A stretch of DNA of 64,000 nucleotides from CALACW01 sp963627915 (GTDB lineage: Bacteria; Bacillota; Clostridia; Oscillospirales; Acutalibacteraceae). Positions within the stretch are counted from its first letter, which is position 1, and each line of letters begins with the position of its first letter. The notes under the pieces were generated by a model that was not told the origin of the DNA, did no database searches, and saw nothing but the letters and a program-made list of their open reading frames with translations. Both the position numbers and the translations under genes were made by a program. Shown here piece after piece: positions 8,700-17,973 of the stretch. The stretch spans positions 14,038-78,037 of the forward strand of contig CAVGCY010000033.1 of NCBI GenBank assembly GCA_963627915.1, in the 5' to 3' direction.

Positions 8700-8714
8700 T
8701 GTCAAAAAAGTAAA
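8686..8714 (-). promoter_or_regulatory. Promoter for the D-amino-acid / 5-oxoproline operon
   Basis: Minus-strand TTTACT (8709-8714), 17-base spacer, perfect TATAAT (8686-8691). The start of transcription would fall just before the leader hairpin at 8643-8676. Confidence 0.65.
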
Positions 8715-8900
8715 CAATTTTTTTTGTAAAATGCAAAAAGATTCATATTTTTTCATTTATCAATAAAATTTATACGTTTTCAGTTTGATTTTTCTTATAA
8801 TTTGATTGCAATTACCGTTTTCCTTATTCTTTATTTTATAATGTATTTATATTTCAGACGCAGAAATAATAATTATTTTTAACAGAACTTCAAATTTTTG

Positions 8901-8929
8901 TTGACATCTAATTCACATATTGTTAAAAT
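8901..8929 (+). promoter_or_regulatory. Promoter for the lipase gene
   Basis: Perfect TTGACA (8901-8906), 17-base spacer, TAAAAT (8924-8929). Transcription would start near 8936, only about five bases before the ATG at 8941, which supports the later ATG at 8962 as the real start. Confidence 0.8.
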
Positions 8930-8961
8930 ATTAATAAAAAATGTATACAGAGGTGTTGAGA

Positions 8962-10122
8962 ATGTCAAAAATCGTTGCTCTATTTATGTCAATAATAATG
9001 TTTTTTATCCCGACCGCAAATTATCCGGAAACTCAAAAGGAAGAAAATACAACGACTGATTATGCATTCGTTTTTGTTCACGGACTTGCCGGCTGGGGAA
9101 GTTATGATTTTGTCAACGGAATCGTACCGTACTGGGGCATGTTCGGCGGTGATCTTATAAAATATTTGAACGCTCGCGGATTTGACTGTTACAGCGCGTC
9201 CGTTTCCGGTACGGACAGCGCATGGGACAGAGCATGTGAGCTTTATGCCCAGCTTACGGGAACTAAAACCGACTACGGTGCAGAGCACAGCAAAAGATGC
9301 AATCATCCCCGCTACGGAGAGGATTTTACGGGCAAACCTCTTATCGACGAATTTGATTCTGAGCACAAAATAAATCTGCTCGGTCACTCTTTCGGAGGAG
9401 CTACTGTAAGATTATTTACAGAGCTTATGGCAAACGGAGACGAAACCGAACGTACATACTCCGGCTCTGAAGAAATATCTCCTCTTTTTACGGGAGGCAA
9501 GGCGAACTGGATTTATTCTGTCACAACTCTTGCATCTCCGCATAACGGAACGACAGCCTACGACGCCCAGGACGCAATTGAGGCAGATGAAAATTCATCA
9601 TTAAGAGAGCGCGCTACCGTTAAAATGTTCCTTCTTGCATCATTAAAAAAGAACGACGGACGAATAGACGAGGATACTGCAACATACGACCTTCACGTTG
9701 ACGGAGCCGCTGAACTTAATGAAAAAATATCGACTGTTTCGGGCATTTATTATTTCTCATTCGCCTGCAACGCATCCGAACGGCAGAAGGACGGAACATT
9801 TAAACCCGATGAAGATATCATGGAATTTATTTTTGTTCCGGCTTCATACAGAATCGGTTATCTTACCGGCATTTCCGAAAACGGAATTGTTAAGGATGAA
9901 AGCTGGCAAATGAACGACGGTATTGTAAACACACGTTCTGCGCTTCATCCCGACAACGCTCCTTATACGGATTTCGATAAAGATAATATTGATTCCGGTA
10001 TATGGAATGTGATGCCGCTGTATCACGGCGATCATATGTCTCTTCAGGGCGGCATGATAAAAAATAATAACGTCAGACCTTTTTATGTCGACCTGCTCAA
10101 CATGATAAATTCAATTAAATAA
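8962..10122 (+). CDS. Secreted alpha/beta-hydrolase lipase
   Basis: 386-residue alpha/beta hydrolase with a short N-terminal hydrophobic export signal (residues 3-17). The oxyanion segment FVHGLAGWG (near residue 38) and the nucleophile elbow GHSFGG (Ser143) resemble the Firmicute I.5 triacylglycerol lipases, which also carry the long lid-like insert with zinc and calcium sites; D and H of the triad are expected in the C-terminal part (LYHGDHMSLQGG near residue 362). Start chosen at 8962 because GAGGTG sits seven bases upstream; the ATG at 8941 lies almost at the predicted transcription start. Monocistronic between its own promoter and terminator. Natural substrate unknown. Confidence 0.85.
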   Translation: MSKIVALFMSIIMFFIPTANYPETQKEENTTTDYAFVFVHGLAGWGSYDFVNGIVPYWGMFGGDLIKYLNARGFDCYSASVSGTDSAWDRACELYAQLTGTKTDYGAEHSKRCNHPRYGEDFTGKPLIDEFDSEHKINLLGHSFGGATVRLFTELMANGDETERTYSGSEEISPLFTGGKANWIYSVTTLASPHNGTTAYDAQDAIEADENSSLRERATVKMFLLASLKKNDGRIDEDTATYDLHVDGAAELNEKISTVSGIYYFSFACNASERQKDGTFKPDEDIMEFIFVPASYRIGYLTGISENGIVKDESWQMNDGIVNTRSALHPDNAPYTDFDKDNIDSGIWNVMPLYHGDHMSLQGGMIKNNNVRPFYVDLLNMINSIK

Positions 10123-10142
10123 GATAGCAAACAAAATAAAAT

Positions 10143-10186
10143 CCGCTTTTTGCTCAAATTTGGGCAAAAAGCGGTTTATATTGTTT
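10143..10186 (+). terminator. Intrinsic terminator of the lipase gene
   Basis: CCGCTTTTTGC and GCAAAAAGCGG form a perfect 11-bp stem with a 10-base loop, followed by a T-rich stretch (TTTATATTGTTT), 20 bases past the stop codon. Confidence 0.85.
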
Positions 10187-10248
10187 AATTTTAATATTGA
10201 TTATTAATATTATTTATGTTATAGTTATTATGAAACGGAGGAATATAA

Positions 10249-11400
10249 ATGATAATTTCTGATACTGTAAAATATATCGGCGTCAACGACCATTCCGTTG
10301 ACTTATTCGAGGGGCAATATACAGTACCCAACGGTATGGCATACAACTCATACGTAATTCTTGATGACAAAATCGCCGTAACGGATACTGTTGACGCTTC
10401 ATTTAAAGACGAATGGCTTGACAATATTAAAAATGCGCTTAAAGGACGCAAACCCGATTATCTTATCGTTCACCATATGGAACCCGACCATTCGGCAAAC
10501 ATTGACGCATTCATGAACAAATATCCCGACGCAGTTATTGTTTCGTCAGCTAAAGCGTTTGCAATGATGAAACAATTTTTCGGCAGGGATTTCAGTGACA
10601 GGCGAATAATCGTCGGCGAATCAGATAAGCTCTCTTTGGGAAAGCATACGCTTACATTTATAACGGCTCCCATGGTTCACTGGCCGGAGGTTATTGTTTC
10701 ATACGATTCGCTTGACAAAATTCTCTTCTCCGCAGACGGATTCGGAAAATTCGGTGCGCTCGATATTGAGGAAGACTGGGCGTGCGAAGCAAGAAGATAT
10801 TACTTCGGCATAGTCGGCAAATACGGCGCGCAGGTTCAGACTTTGCTTAAAAAAGCGTCAGCCCTTGACATTAAATCAATCTGCCCTCTTCACGGACCGG
10901 TATTAAATGACAATCTCGGCTATTATCTTGGTCTTTATAACACCTGGTCGTCATATGAACCCGAAACGGACGGAGTATTTATTGCGTATTGCTCCGTATA
11001 CGGAAACACCGAAAAAGCCGCTCTCGCTTTAGCCGAAAAGCTTAAGGAAAAGGGATGCAAAAAAATCGCAACATCTGACCTTGCACGTTCGGACAATGCG
11101 GAAAATGTTGAAGATGCATTCAGATATTCAAAACTTGTTCTTGCCTCTCCTACCTACAATGCGGATGTTTTTCCGTTTATGCGGACGTTTATTGAGGCTC
11201 TGACAGAACGCGGATATAAAAACAGAACGATAGGCATTATAGAAAACGGTTCATGGGCTCCTGTCGCAGGCAAGGTAATGAAAACAATGTTTGACGCGTC
11301 TAAGAACATTACGTTTGCAGAACCTGTCGTTACAGTTAAATCCTCATTGAATAACGACAGTTTAAATACAATTGATGTTCTTGCCGAAAATTTAAAGTAA
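10249..11400 (+). CDS. fprA: Flavodiiron protein (oxygen/NO reductase)
   Basis: 383-residue A-type flavodiiron protein that reduces O2 or NO to protect anaerobes. The N-terminal metallo-beta-lactamase domain has the diiron motif HxExDH as H76-M-E78-P-D80-H81, further ligands in APMVHWPE, SADGFG and CPLHGPV (near 144, 163 and 224). The C-terminal flavodoxin domain starts near residue 245 with YCSVYGNTEKAA for FMN binding. Start ATG follows CGGAGG. No rubredoxin gene is adjacent, so the electron donor is encoded elsewhere. Confidence 0.95.
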   Translation: MIISDTVKYIGVNDHSVDLFEGQYTVPNGMAYNSYVILDDKIAVTDTVDASFKDEWLDNIKNALKGRKPDYLIVHHMEPDHSANIDAFMNKYPDAVIVSSAKAFAMMKQFFGRDFSDRRIIVGESDKLSLGKHTLTFITAPMVHWPEVIVSYDSLDKILFSADGFGKFGALDIEEDWACEARRYYFGIVGKYGAQVQTLLKKASALDIKSICPLHGPVLNDNLGYYLGLYNTWSSYEPETDGVFIAYCSVYGNTEKAALALAEKLKEKGCKKIATSDLARSDNAENVEDAFRYSKLVLASPTYNADVFPFMRTFIEALTERGYKNRTIGIIENGSWAPVAGKVMKTMFDASKNITFAEPVVTVKSSLNNDSLNTIDVLAENLK

Positions 11401-11409
11401 AATACATGT

Positions 11410-11445
11410 AAAGGTGCAAGCTTGTCAACACAAGCTTACACCTTT
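11410..11445 (+). terminator. Hairpin terminator between convergent fprA and clpX
   Basis: AAAGGTGCAAGCTTG pairs with CAAGCTTACACCTTT (one mismatch) across a short loop, in the 60-base gap between the convergent stop codons. T-tracts are weak on both sides (ACACTTTATAAT on plus), so it may serve both genes imperfectly. Confidence 0.6.
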
Positions 11446-11460
11446 ACACTTTATAATCAA

Positions 11461-12768
11461 TTAAACGCTTTTCGCCCCGGCGGGTTTTATTTTTTTATCC
11501 TCACTCATTTTATCGGGATCACGCTCGATTATCGGCTCTTCTCCGGCAAGTATACACCCGCCGGTAATTCTTACCTTGTCAATAGCGTAATCGGACGGAA
11601 TTGTGTACATTATCGGCGTTAAAGCATTTTCCATAATAGCTCTGAGTCCGCGTGCTCCCGTTGATTTTTCGAGTGCAAGCTTCGCAACAGCTTTAAGAGC
11701 GTCATCGTCAAATTCAAGTTCGGCTCTGTCCATCATAAACAGACTCTTATACTGTTTGACGAGCGCATTCTTCGGCTCTGTAAGAATTTTAACAAGCTGT
11801 TCCTCATTAAGATTTTCAAGAGCTGTTATAACCGGCATTCTTCCGACAAGTTCGGGAATAAGACCGTATCTTACAAGATCCTGCGGAATGACCTCAGCCA
11901 TTATTCTGTTCTCATCAAGCTCCGCTTTTGTCTTGATATCCGCCCCGAATCCCAACACGGAATTGCCCATTCTCTTTTCGACAATTTTTTCTATTCCGGC
12001 AAAAGCTCCGCCGAGAATAAAAAGAATATTTGTCGTATCGATTTGTATAAATTCCTGCTGCGGATGCTTACGTCCTCCCTGCGGAGGAACATTTGCAAGA
12101 GTTCCTTCGAGAATTTTCAACAAAGCCTGCTGAACTCCCTCGCCGCTTACATCTCTCGTTATGGACGGGTTTTCGCTTCGTCTTGAAATCTTATCAATTT
12201 CATCAATATAGATTATGCCGTGCTCTGCTTTTTCAATATCATAATCGGCCGCCTGTATAAGTCTTAACAGTATATTCTCAACGTCCTCACCGACATATCC
12301 CGCTTCCGTAAGCGTCGTAGCGTCGGCAATGGCAAACGGCACGTCGAGAATCTGCGCAAGCGTCTGTGCAAGCATCGTTTTTCCGACGCCTGTGGGACCG
12401 AGCATCAAAACGTTGCTCTTTTTTATTTCAACATCATCAAACGAGCCGTAGTTTACACGTTTGTAATGATTGTAAACGGCAACAGAAAGCGCAATTTTTG
12501 CCTTATTCTGTCCAATTACATACTCGTCCAACTTAGCCTTGATTTCCATAGGCTTCGGTAAATTTCGTCTGGTCGAAGACATTCCGTTTTTTTTGTGAGG
12601 CGGGACGTAGGAATCGTCCTCATCAATAATCGAGCCGCAAAGCGCGACGCATTCGTCGCATATAAAAACATTTTTCGGACCGGCAATAAGCTTACGCACT
12701 TTATCCTGCGATTTACCGCAGAACGAACAGCAAACCTCTCTGGTCGAAGAGTCGTCGTTTCTCGGCAA
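11461..12768 (-). CDS. clpX: ATP-dependent Clp protease ATP-binding subunit ClpX
   Basis: 435-residue AAA+ unfoldase of the ClpXP protease. The N-terminal zinc-binding domain has CSFCGKS and CDECVALC, followed by Walker A GPTGVGKT (near residue 121), pore loop GYVGEDV, Walker B IIYIDEIDK and sensor regions. Last gene of tig-clpP-clpX, 77 bases after clpP. A canonical, intact copy. Confidence 0.98.
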   Translation of the reverse strand: MPRNDDSSTREVCCSFCGKSQDKVRKLIAGPKNVFICDECVALCGSIIDEDDSYVPPHKKNGMSSTRRNLPKPMEIKAKLDEYVIGQNKAKIALSVAVYNHYKRVNYGSFDDVEIKKSNVLMLGPTGVGKTMLAQTLAQILDVPFAIADATTLTEAGYVGEDVENILLRLIQAADYDIEKAEHGIIYIDEIDKISRRSENPSITRDVSGEGVQQALLKILEGTLANVPPQGGRKHPQQEFIQIDTTNILFILGGAFAGIEKIVEKRMGNSVLGFGADIKTKAELDENRIMAEVIPQDLVRYGLIPELVGRMPVITALENLNEEQLVKILTEPKNALVKQYKSLFMMDRAELEFDDDALKAVAKLALEKSTGARGLRAIMENALTPIMYTIPSDYAIDKVRITGGCILAGEEPIIERDPDKMSEDKKIKPAGAKSV

Positions 12769-12845
12769 TGAATATTCACTCCTATCGAAATTATGAATCT
12801 CAGAAAAACGGGGCGAACGGATGTCCGCCCTTATATTTCATTTTA

Positions 12846-13430
12846 TCAATCACGGTTTTTGATAACTCTGTCAATCAGCCCGTAATCCATTGCCTCCTGA
12901 GCGGTCATATAATTATCACGCTCGGTGTCACGTTTAATATCATCAATACTTCTGCCGGTATTCTCGGCAAGAATATTATTAAGATTTTCTCTGATTTTTA
13001 AAATCTGTGTTGCAACAATCTCAATTTCCGTTGCCTGTCCCTGAGCTCCGCCCAAAGGCTGGTGTATCATAATTTGACTGTTGGGAAGAGCAAATCTCTT
13101 GCCCTTTGCACCCGAGGAAAGCAAAAACGCACCCATACTCGCCGCCATACCCATGCAGATAGTGGAAACGTCGCATTTGATGTACTGCATCGTATCGTAT
13201 ATTGCAAAGCCTGCGGAAACGGATCCGCCGGGACTGTTAATATAAAGACTTATGTCCTTTTCCGCGTCCTGTCCCTCAAGAAACAAAAGCTGAGCAACAA
13301 CAAGACTTGCGGTCGCGTCGTTAACCTCGTCGGAAAGAACTATTATTCTGTCATTTAAGAGGCGTGAGAAAATATCGTATGCTCTCTCTCCCCTGTTTGT
13401 CTGTTCTATAACGGTAGGTACCAATGCCAT
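12846..13430 (-). CDS. clpP: ATP-dependent Clp protease proteolytic subunit ClpP
   Basis: 194-residue serine protease subunit that forms the tetradecameric chamber served by ClpX. Catalytic Ser in GMAASMGAF (near 97), His in QIMIHQPLGG (near 122) and Asp in the RDTERDN segment near 171 are all present. N-terminus MALVPTVIEQT is typical of mature ClpP. Sits between tig and clpX. Confidence 0.98.
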   Translation of the reverse strand: MALVPTVIEQTNRGERAYDIFSRLLNDRIIVLSDEVNDATASLVVAQLLFLEGQDAEKDISLYINSPGGSVSAGFAIYDTMQYIKCDVSTICMGMAASMGAFLLSSGAKGKRFALPNSQIMIHQPLGGAQGQATEIEIVATQILKIRENLNNILAENTGRSIDDIKRDTERDNYMTAQEAMDYGLIDRVIKNRD

Positions 13431-13503
13431 AGAATTCAGCCTCCTTTTATTTCATATGTCATTATTGACACAATTAAGAGGATATAATCACCGAATAGGA
13501 ATA

Positions 13504-14871
13504 TTATTCCTCAGTCTTGGTTTCTTCCTCTGCGCTCTTAGCTTCTGTTTCGGCTGCCGCCTTTTTCTTCGTTATTCTCTTAGCGGCAGATTTCTTAACC
13601 TTAGCGGCGGAAACAACAGCGTCGATAGCTTTACGATTGGCGATATCCCCCTTAACGGTATCTTCGGAAACAGCCTTCTTTATATCTTCAATTTTCATCT
13701 GATACGCATCGGCGAACTTCTGATACTCTGCGTTAAGATCATCCTCTGTAACCTCAATGCCCTCAAGTTGTGCAATCTTTTCAAGCGCAAGCATAATCTT
13801 GACGTCCTTAAGAGCCTTATCTTTATAGGAATCACGGAACGCTTCCATAGTCATACCGGTATACTGAAGGTATGTATCGAGATTCATGCCCTGCATCTGA
13901 AGTCTGTAATTAAATTCGTTTGCCGCGTCGTCAATTGCCTTTTCAACCATAGCGTCGGGAATCTCGGCTTTGACAAGCTCTGCAACCATATCGAGAAGTT
14001 TATTCTCAAACGCTCTGTCAGCGTTTTTCTGTTTGTTGTCAAGAATGGATTTTTTAAGATCGTCTTTATATTCCGCGATAGTATCAAACTCGCTTACGTC
14101 CTTTGCGAAATCATCGTCAGCCTCGGGAATTTCCTTATATTTAATCTCGTGGAGCTTTACCTTAAACACTGCGGGCTTGCCTGCAAGAGATTCCTCGCCG
14201 TACTCTTCGGGGAACGAAACGTTAACGTCAAATTCTTCGTCAATATTATGACCGATTATCTGATCCTCAAATCCGGGGATAAACTGACCGCTTCCTATTT
14301 CAAGCTCGTAACCCTCGGCTTTTCCGCCATCAAATGCGACGCCGTCCGCGAATCCTTCAAAATCAATGGTAACGATATCGCCGTTCTCGACAGCTCTGTC
14401 CTCTACGGGAATAATTCTTGCATTTTCCTCAAGTTTACGATTAAGAGCGCCGTCAACCTCTTCGTCCGAAACGGCAACGGTTTCCTTTTCTGCCTTAAGT
14501 CCCTTATATTCTCCCAACTCAATCTCAGGCTTAACGGTAACCTTGCAAACAAGCTCAACGCCGTCCTTGCCGATTGCCTTAATATCAAAATCAAAAGGAT
14601 GATCTACCGGCTCGATTCCTGATTCCTTGACTGCGTCGGAATAAACCTCGGGGAATGCTATATCGAGCGCATCTTCATAAAATACGCCTTCTCCGTAATA
14701 CTTCTCAATAAACGCCTTGGGGGCTTTGCCTTTTCTGAATCCCGGAACCTGGATTCTGTTTTTTTCGCGGTTGAACGCTTTATCGTTTGCCTTTGCAAAC
14801 GTATCCGCGTCGATGGAAAGTTCAAGAGTATATACGTTTGTATCTGTCTTGTTCGCTGATTTTAAGCTCAT
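13504..14871 (-). CDS. tig: Trigger factor (ribosome-associated chaperone, prolyl isomerase)
   Basis: 455-residue chaperone that binds nascent chains at the ribosome exit. The N-terminal ribosome-binding domain contains the GFRKGKAPK signature (near residue 45), the central FKBP-type domain runs from about 150 (VTIDFEGFADGVAFDGG), and the rest is the helical chaperone body. The C-terminus ends in a Lys/Ala then Glu-rich tail (residues about 420-455), somewhat longer than usual. An AGGAGG site precedes the ATG; a small CCCTGATTTCAGGG hairpin lies just upstream in the leader. Confidence 0.97.
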   Translation of the reverse strand: MSLKSANKTDTNVYTLELSIDADTFAKANDKAFNREKNRIQVPGFRKGKAPKAFIEKYYGEGVFYEDALDIAFPEVYSDAVKESGIEPVDHPFDFDIKAIGKDGVELVCKVTVKPEIELGEYKGLKAEKETVAVSDEEVDGALNRKLEENARIIPVEDRAVENGDIVTIDFEGFADGVAFDGGKAEGYELEIGSGQFIPGFEDQIIGHNIDEEFDVNVSFPEEYGEESLAGKPAVFKVKLHEIKYKEIPEADDDFAKDVSEFDTIAEYKDDLKKSILDNKQKNADRAFENKLLDMVAELVKAEIPDAMVEKAIDDAANEFNYRLQMQGMNLDTYLQYTGMTMEAFRDSYKDKALKDVKIMLALEKIAQLEGIEVTEDDLNAEYQKFADAYQMKIEDIKKAVSEDTVKGDIANRKAIDAVVSAAKVKKSAAKRITKKKAAAETEAKSAEEETKTEE

Positions 14872-14921
14872 ATTGAAAAATCCTCCTGTCCCTGAAATCA
14901 GGGATATATTTTAACTTATGT

Positions 14922-14930
14922 ATTATAACA
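14922..14930 (-). promoter_or_regulatory. Extended -10 promoter for tig-clpP-clpX
   Basis: TGTTATAAT on the minus strand about 50 bases before the tig start; no good -35 is seen 17 bases upstream. No CIRCE or CtsR-type operator was recognised in the leader. Confidence 0.5.
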
Positions 14931-14989
14931 GATAAAATAAAATTTTTCCACTGTTATTTAAAAAAAATCGACGTAAATGCAAGGCACGC

Positions 14990-15682
14990 TTAAAATTTTT
15001 CTATCAATTTTGGACAAAATGAAAGAAAATCGGCTGAAATTAATCCGAATTTAATTAAATCCGATTCAAAAGACGCATACTGAGCGGTACGCTGTGCATG
15101 AAGGTGTCCGAAATAACACCGTTTAATTTTGTACTCACGAAGCACTGAATAAATTTCCTCGCATTTTTCATTAAACGATATCGGCGGATAGTGAAGAAAA
15201 ACCACAGGTTCTCCGCCAAGCACGATTCCCGCTTCAATGCTCGTGCGAAGTCTTTGAGCCTCTCTCAATATCGTTTTTTTGTCGGTTTCACTCTCAGCGT
15301 CAAAAAACCATCCGCGAGTACCGCACACGGATATATCGCCTGCCATGTAAGCATTGTTATATAATATTTTTATCGAATTAAAATTATTGTCGGTTAAATA
15401 CGCATTCATTTTTTTCATCGTATTCCACCAGTAATCATGATTGCCTTTTATAATTATCTTATTTCCGTTTAAACTGTTTATAAAGTTAAAATCGGCATAA
15501 CATTCTTCAAGCTTCATTGCCCATGAGATATCACCCGCAAGCACAACCGTATCATTATCGGAAACAACAGAGTTCCAGTTCTTTTCAAGCCTCTTTACGT
15601 AATCGCTCCATCCGTAAAAAACATCCATGGGTTTATCCGTTCCCAAAGACAGATGAGTATCACCCAATGCAAACAAAGACAT
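14990..15682 (-). CDS. Cytoplasmic calcineurin-like metallophosphoesterase
   Basis: 230-residue phosphoesterase without signal peptide. Metal-ligand motifs in order: ALGDTHL (residue 4), LAGDISWAM, KGNHDYWW and GHLHAQR. This form, with ISWAM after the second motif and NHDYWW, is common as a small conserved phosphohydrolase of Firmicutes; substrate unknown. Start taken as the ATG at 15682 with AAGGAGG upstream; a GTG one codon earlier is also possible. Divergent from the DUF1540 gene. Confidence 0.85.
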   Translation of the reverse strand: MSLFALGDTHLSLGTDKPMDVFYGWSDYVKRLEKNWNSVVSDNDTVVLAGDISWAMKLEECYADFNFINSLNGNKIIIKGNHDYWWNTMKKMNAYLTDNNFNSIKILYNNAYMAGDISVCGTRGWFFDAESETDKKTILREAQRLRTSIEAGIVLGGEPVVFLHYPPISFNEKCEEIYSVLREYKIKRCYFGHLHAQRTAQYASFESDLIKFGLISADFLSFCPKLIEKF

Positions 15683-15774
15683 CACAAAAGCCTCCTTTTT
15701 CTGAATAATAAAAAGTTCCGAGGGTACAATAAAGCCAAGAGTACTCTTTAATATATATCAACGGTGATGAAAAA

Positions 15775-15954
15775 ATGGATAAGAAAATCAAGGAAGTCGA
15801 AAACATTAAATGCGACGCTCGCAACTGCGTCTATCACACAGGCGAATGTTCCTGTATGGCGGGAAGCATCCATGTAGGCAGTCACGACGCATGTTCATGC
15901 GGCGAAACAAAATGCTCTACCTTTGAATTAAACAAAGACGCGCATTTATTCTGA
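15775..15954 (+). CDS. DUF1540 cysteine-rich small protein
   Basis: 59-residue protein with seven cysteines in the spacing of DUF1540 domains: IKCDARNCVYH, ECSCMAGSIHV, and ACSCGETKCSTF. DUF1540 proteins are small, probably metal-binding proteins common in clostridia and bacilli; their role is not established. The start ATG has GGTGATG upstream. It is monocistronic with a strong terminator directly behind. Confidence 0.85.
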   Translation: MDKKIKEVENIKCDARNCVYHTGECSCMAGSIHVGSHDACSCGETKCSTFELNKDAHLF

Positions 15955-15969
15955 TTTCAAACCGAAAAA

Positions 15970-16007
15970 GCGGGTGGAAGTAAGCTTATCCACCCGCCGA
16001 TTTTTTT
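15970..16007 (+). terminator. Bidirectional terminator between DUF1540 and thrC
   Basis: GCGGGTGGA and TCCACCCGC form a 9-bp G/C-rich stem with a T-run on the plus side (16001-16007) and an A-run (T on the minus strand) on the other, ending both convergent genes. Confidence 0.85.
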
Positions 16008-16045
16008 ATCGGAGCAAAACTATGCTTTGAAACGTTTATATCGAA

Positions 16046-17548
16046 TTATATTCCGAGCATGTCAAATACCACTTTTCGCATACTGTCGGAATCCTTTTCG
16101 CAAACAAGGTCAAATCTGACCTTTTTGTTTTTAAGTCCGGAAAGCTGTTCGGGAGCTTTAATACCCGTATATTCCTCAAGCTCATGAACCATGTCAAATT
16201 CATTGTCGGATTCAATATTGCCGTTCTTTAAAGCCCCAAGCACACTGTGAGAAAACTTATACGGACTTGCGGTAGACGCAATAACAACAGGCGTTTTATC
16301 TCCGAACGAATTAATATAATCCTCGCATACTTTTATGGCAACCGCCGTATGAGTATCGGAAAGGTATCCGTACTTATCGTACGTGTTTTTAATTGTTTCC
16401 TCGGTCTGAGCGTCATCACAGCATCCGCAGGAATAAACGCTCTTTATTTTATTGAGAACTTCGTCGGTTACTTTGTATTTTCCCGTTTCTTTCAAAGAAG
16501 CGAATATATCTCTTATCGATTTATCGTCATAATCGTAAAGAGAAAAAAGGAGTCTTTCGAGATTTGACGAAATAAGAATATCCATTGACGGAGAAATTGT
16601 CGTATAGAAATCTCTGTTCTTATCGTAAACTCCGGTTGTAATAAAATCAGTGAGAATATTATTTTTATTTGAAGCGCATATAAGCCGTGAAACGGGAAGT
16701 CCCATATTTTTAGCATAGTTTGCGGCCAATATATTACCGAAGTTGCCCGTAGGAACGACAATGTTAATTTTATCGCCGAGCTTTATTCTGCCCTGCTTGA
16801 TAAGATCGCAATAGGCAGAGAAATAATAAACTATCTGCGGAACGAGTCTGCCCCAGTTTATTGAATTGGCAGAAGAAAAAACAAGAGAGTTTTCCTCAAA
16901 TTTTTCTTTTATTTCCTTGTCCGTGAATATTGTCTTTACTCCGGTCTGAGCGTCGTCGAAATTTCCGTTTATTGCACAGACCCCGACATTGCCGCCCGAC
17001 TGCGTACACATTTGAAGTCTCTGCATGGGACTTACGCCGTTATTAGGATAGAAAACAAGTATTTTCGTCTTATCAACATCACAGAATCCCTCGAGAGCCG
17101 CTTTGCCGGTATCGCCCGAAGTAGCGACGAGAATAACAATTTCCTTATTATCAAGCGTTTTCTTCGCGGCTCCGGTAAGCAGATGAGGAAGAAGCTGCAG
17201 CGCCATATCCTTAAACGCGCACGTCGGTCCCTTCCATAATTCAAGAATGTTAACGTTATCATGAAGATTAACTACGGGAGCAACGTCATCGGATGAAAAC
17301 TTACCGTCCGCATACGCTCCCTCCACAAACGACGAAACCTCATCGGGAGTGAAATCCGTAAGATAAAGCGAAAGAATTTTTTTCGCCCGCTGTTTATATG
17401 AATCATTAACCATTGAATTTATAAAATCGAGATTCGTCTCCGGAATTTCACACGGGACAAAAAGTCCTCCCTCTTTGGATATTCCGGACGTTACCGCCTC
17501 GGCGGATGTAACTTTTAATAAATTGTCTCTCGTTGAAGTATATAACAT
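16046..17548 (-). CDS. thrC: Threonine synthase
   Basis: 500-residue PLP enzyme converting O-phospho-L-homoserine to threonine. PLP-lysine region GPTCAFKDMALQ (near residue 113), LVATSGDTGKAAL phosphate-binding loop, and NNGVSPMQRLQM match the long fold-type II threonine synthases of Clostridia and proteobacteria (about 500 residues). Stands alone, away from other threonine genes, with its own promoter and terminator. Confidence 0.96.
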   Translation of the reverse strand: MLYTSTRDNLLKVTSAEAVTSGISKEGGLFVPCEIPETNLDFINSMVNDSYKQRAKKILSLYLTDFTPDEVSSFVEGAYADGKFSSDDVAPVVNLHDNVNILELWKGPTCAFKDMALQLLPHLLTGAAKKTLDNKEIVILVATSGDTGKAALEGFCDVDKTKILVFYPNNGVSPMQRLQMCTQSGGNVGVCAINGNFDDAQTGVKTIFTDKEIKEKFEENSLVFSSANSINWGRLVPQIVYYFSAYCDLIKQGRIKLGDKINIVVPTGNFGNILAANYAKNMGLPVSRLICASNKNNILTDFITTGVYDKNRDFYTTISPSMDILISSNLERLLFSLYDYDDKSIRDIFASLKETGKYKVTDEVLNKIKSVYSCGCCDDAQTEETIKNTYDKYGYLSDTHTAVAIKVCEDYINSFGDKTPVVIASTASPYKFSHSVLGALKNGNIESDNEFDMVHELEEYTGIKAPEQLSGLKNKKVRFDLVCEKDSDSMRKVVFDMLGI

Positions 17549-17577
17549 GGTTTTACCCTCACTTTCAATCTGGTGCT

Positions 17578-17606
17578 ATTATATCAAATAGAATCCGCAA
17601 TGTAAA
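17578..17606 (-). promoter_or_regulatory. Promoter for thrC
   Basis: Minus-strand TTTACA (17601-17606), 17-base spacer, TATAAT (17578-17583), about 30 bases ahead of the ATG. The leader is too short for a threonine attenuator or riboswitch. Confidence 0.75.
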
Positions 17607-17616
17607 CATCATTTTT

Positions 17617-17973
17617 TTAAAATGTGTTTTTTATATGATTAATAACATATTTATCGTCGGTTTCTATCTCAACCTCTACAATATCGAATCTGCTCGGCAT
17701 TTCAAATTTATATTTTGATCTGAAATATGCCGCCGTATTTTTAATATTTTCCTCTTTTTCCTTGTCAACCGCATATGCCGGCGGAAGCATTCCTCCCGTT
17801 TTTCTTGTCTTAACTTCTATAAAACACAGCCATTCATTGTCTGTCGCTATAATATCGATTTCGCCGGTCGAGGAGGAGTAATTTCCGGAAATGATATAAT
17901 AACCATTTTTTCTGAGATATACTACTGCGAGATGCTCTCCGAGAGCTCCCAGGCGAAGATGTTCAGGCATCAT
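17617..17973 (-). CDS. yraN: UPF0102 (YraN) family endonuclease-like protein
   Basis: 118-residue restriction-endonuclease-fold protein. GALGEHLAVVYLRKNGY near the start, then GEIDIIA and FIEVKTRK give the D...ExK nuclease-like core of the family; cellular role unsettled. The ATG at 17973 is preferred to the GTG three codons upstream because GGGTG is correctly spaced for it. It overlaps the end of rnhB, as in many Firmicutes. Confidence 0.9.
   Translation of the reverse strand: MMPEHLRLGALGEHLAVVYLRKNGYYIISGNYSSSTGEIDIIATDNEWLCFIEVKTRKTGGMLPPAYAVDKEKEENIKNTAAYFRSKYKFEMPSRFDIVEVEIETDDKYVINHIKNTF

Noticed and set aside
13456..14622. Long plus-strand frame of 388 codons antisense to tig
   Set aside because: It is the shadow of trigger factor: low-complexity, Phe/Leu/Cys-rich translation without any family signature or ribosome binding site.
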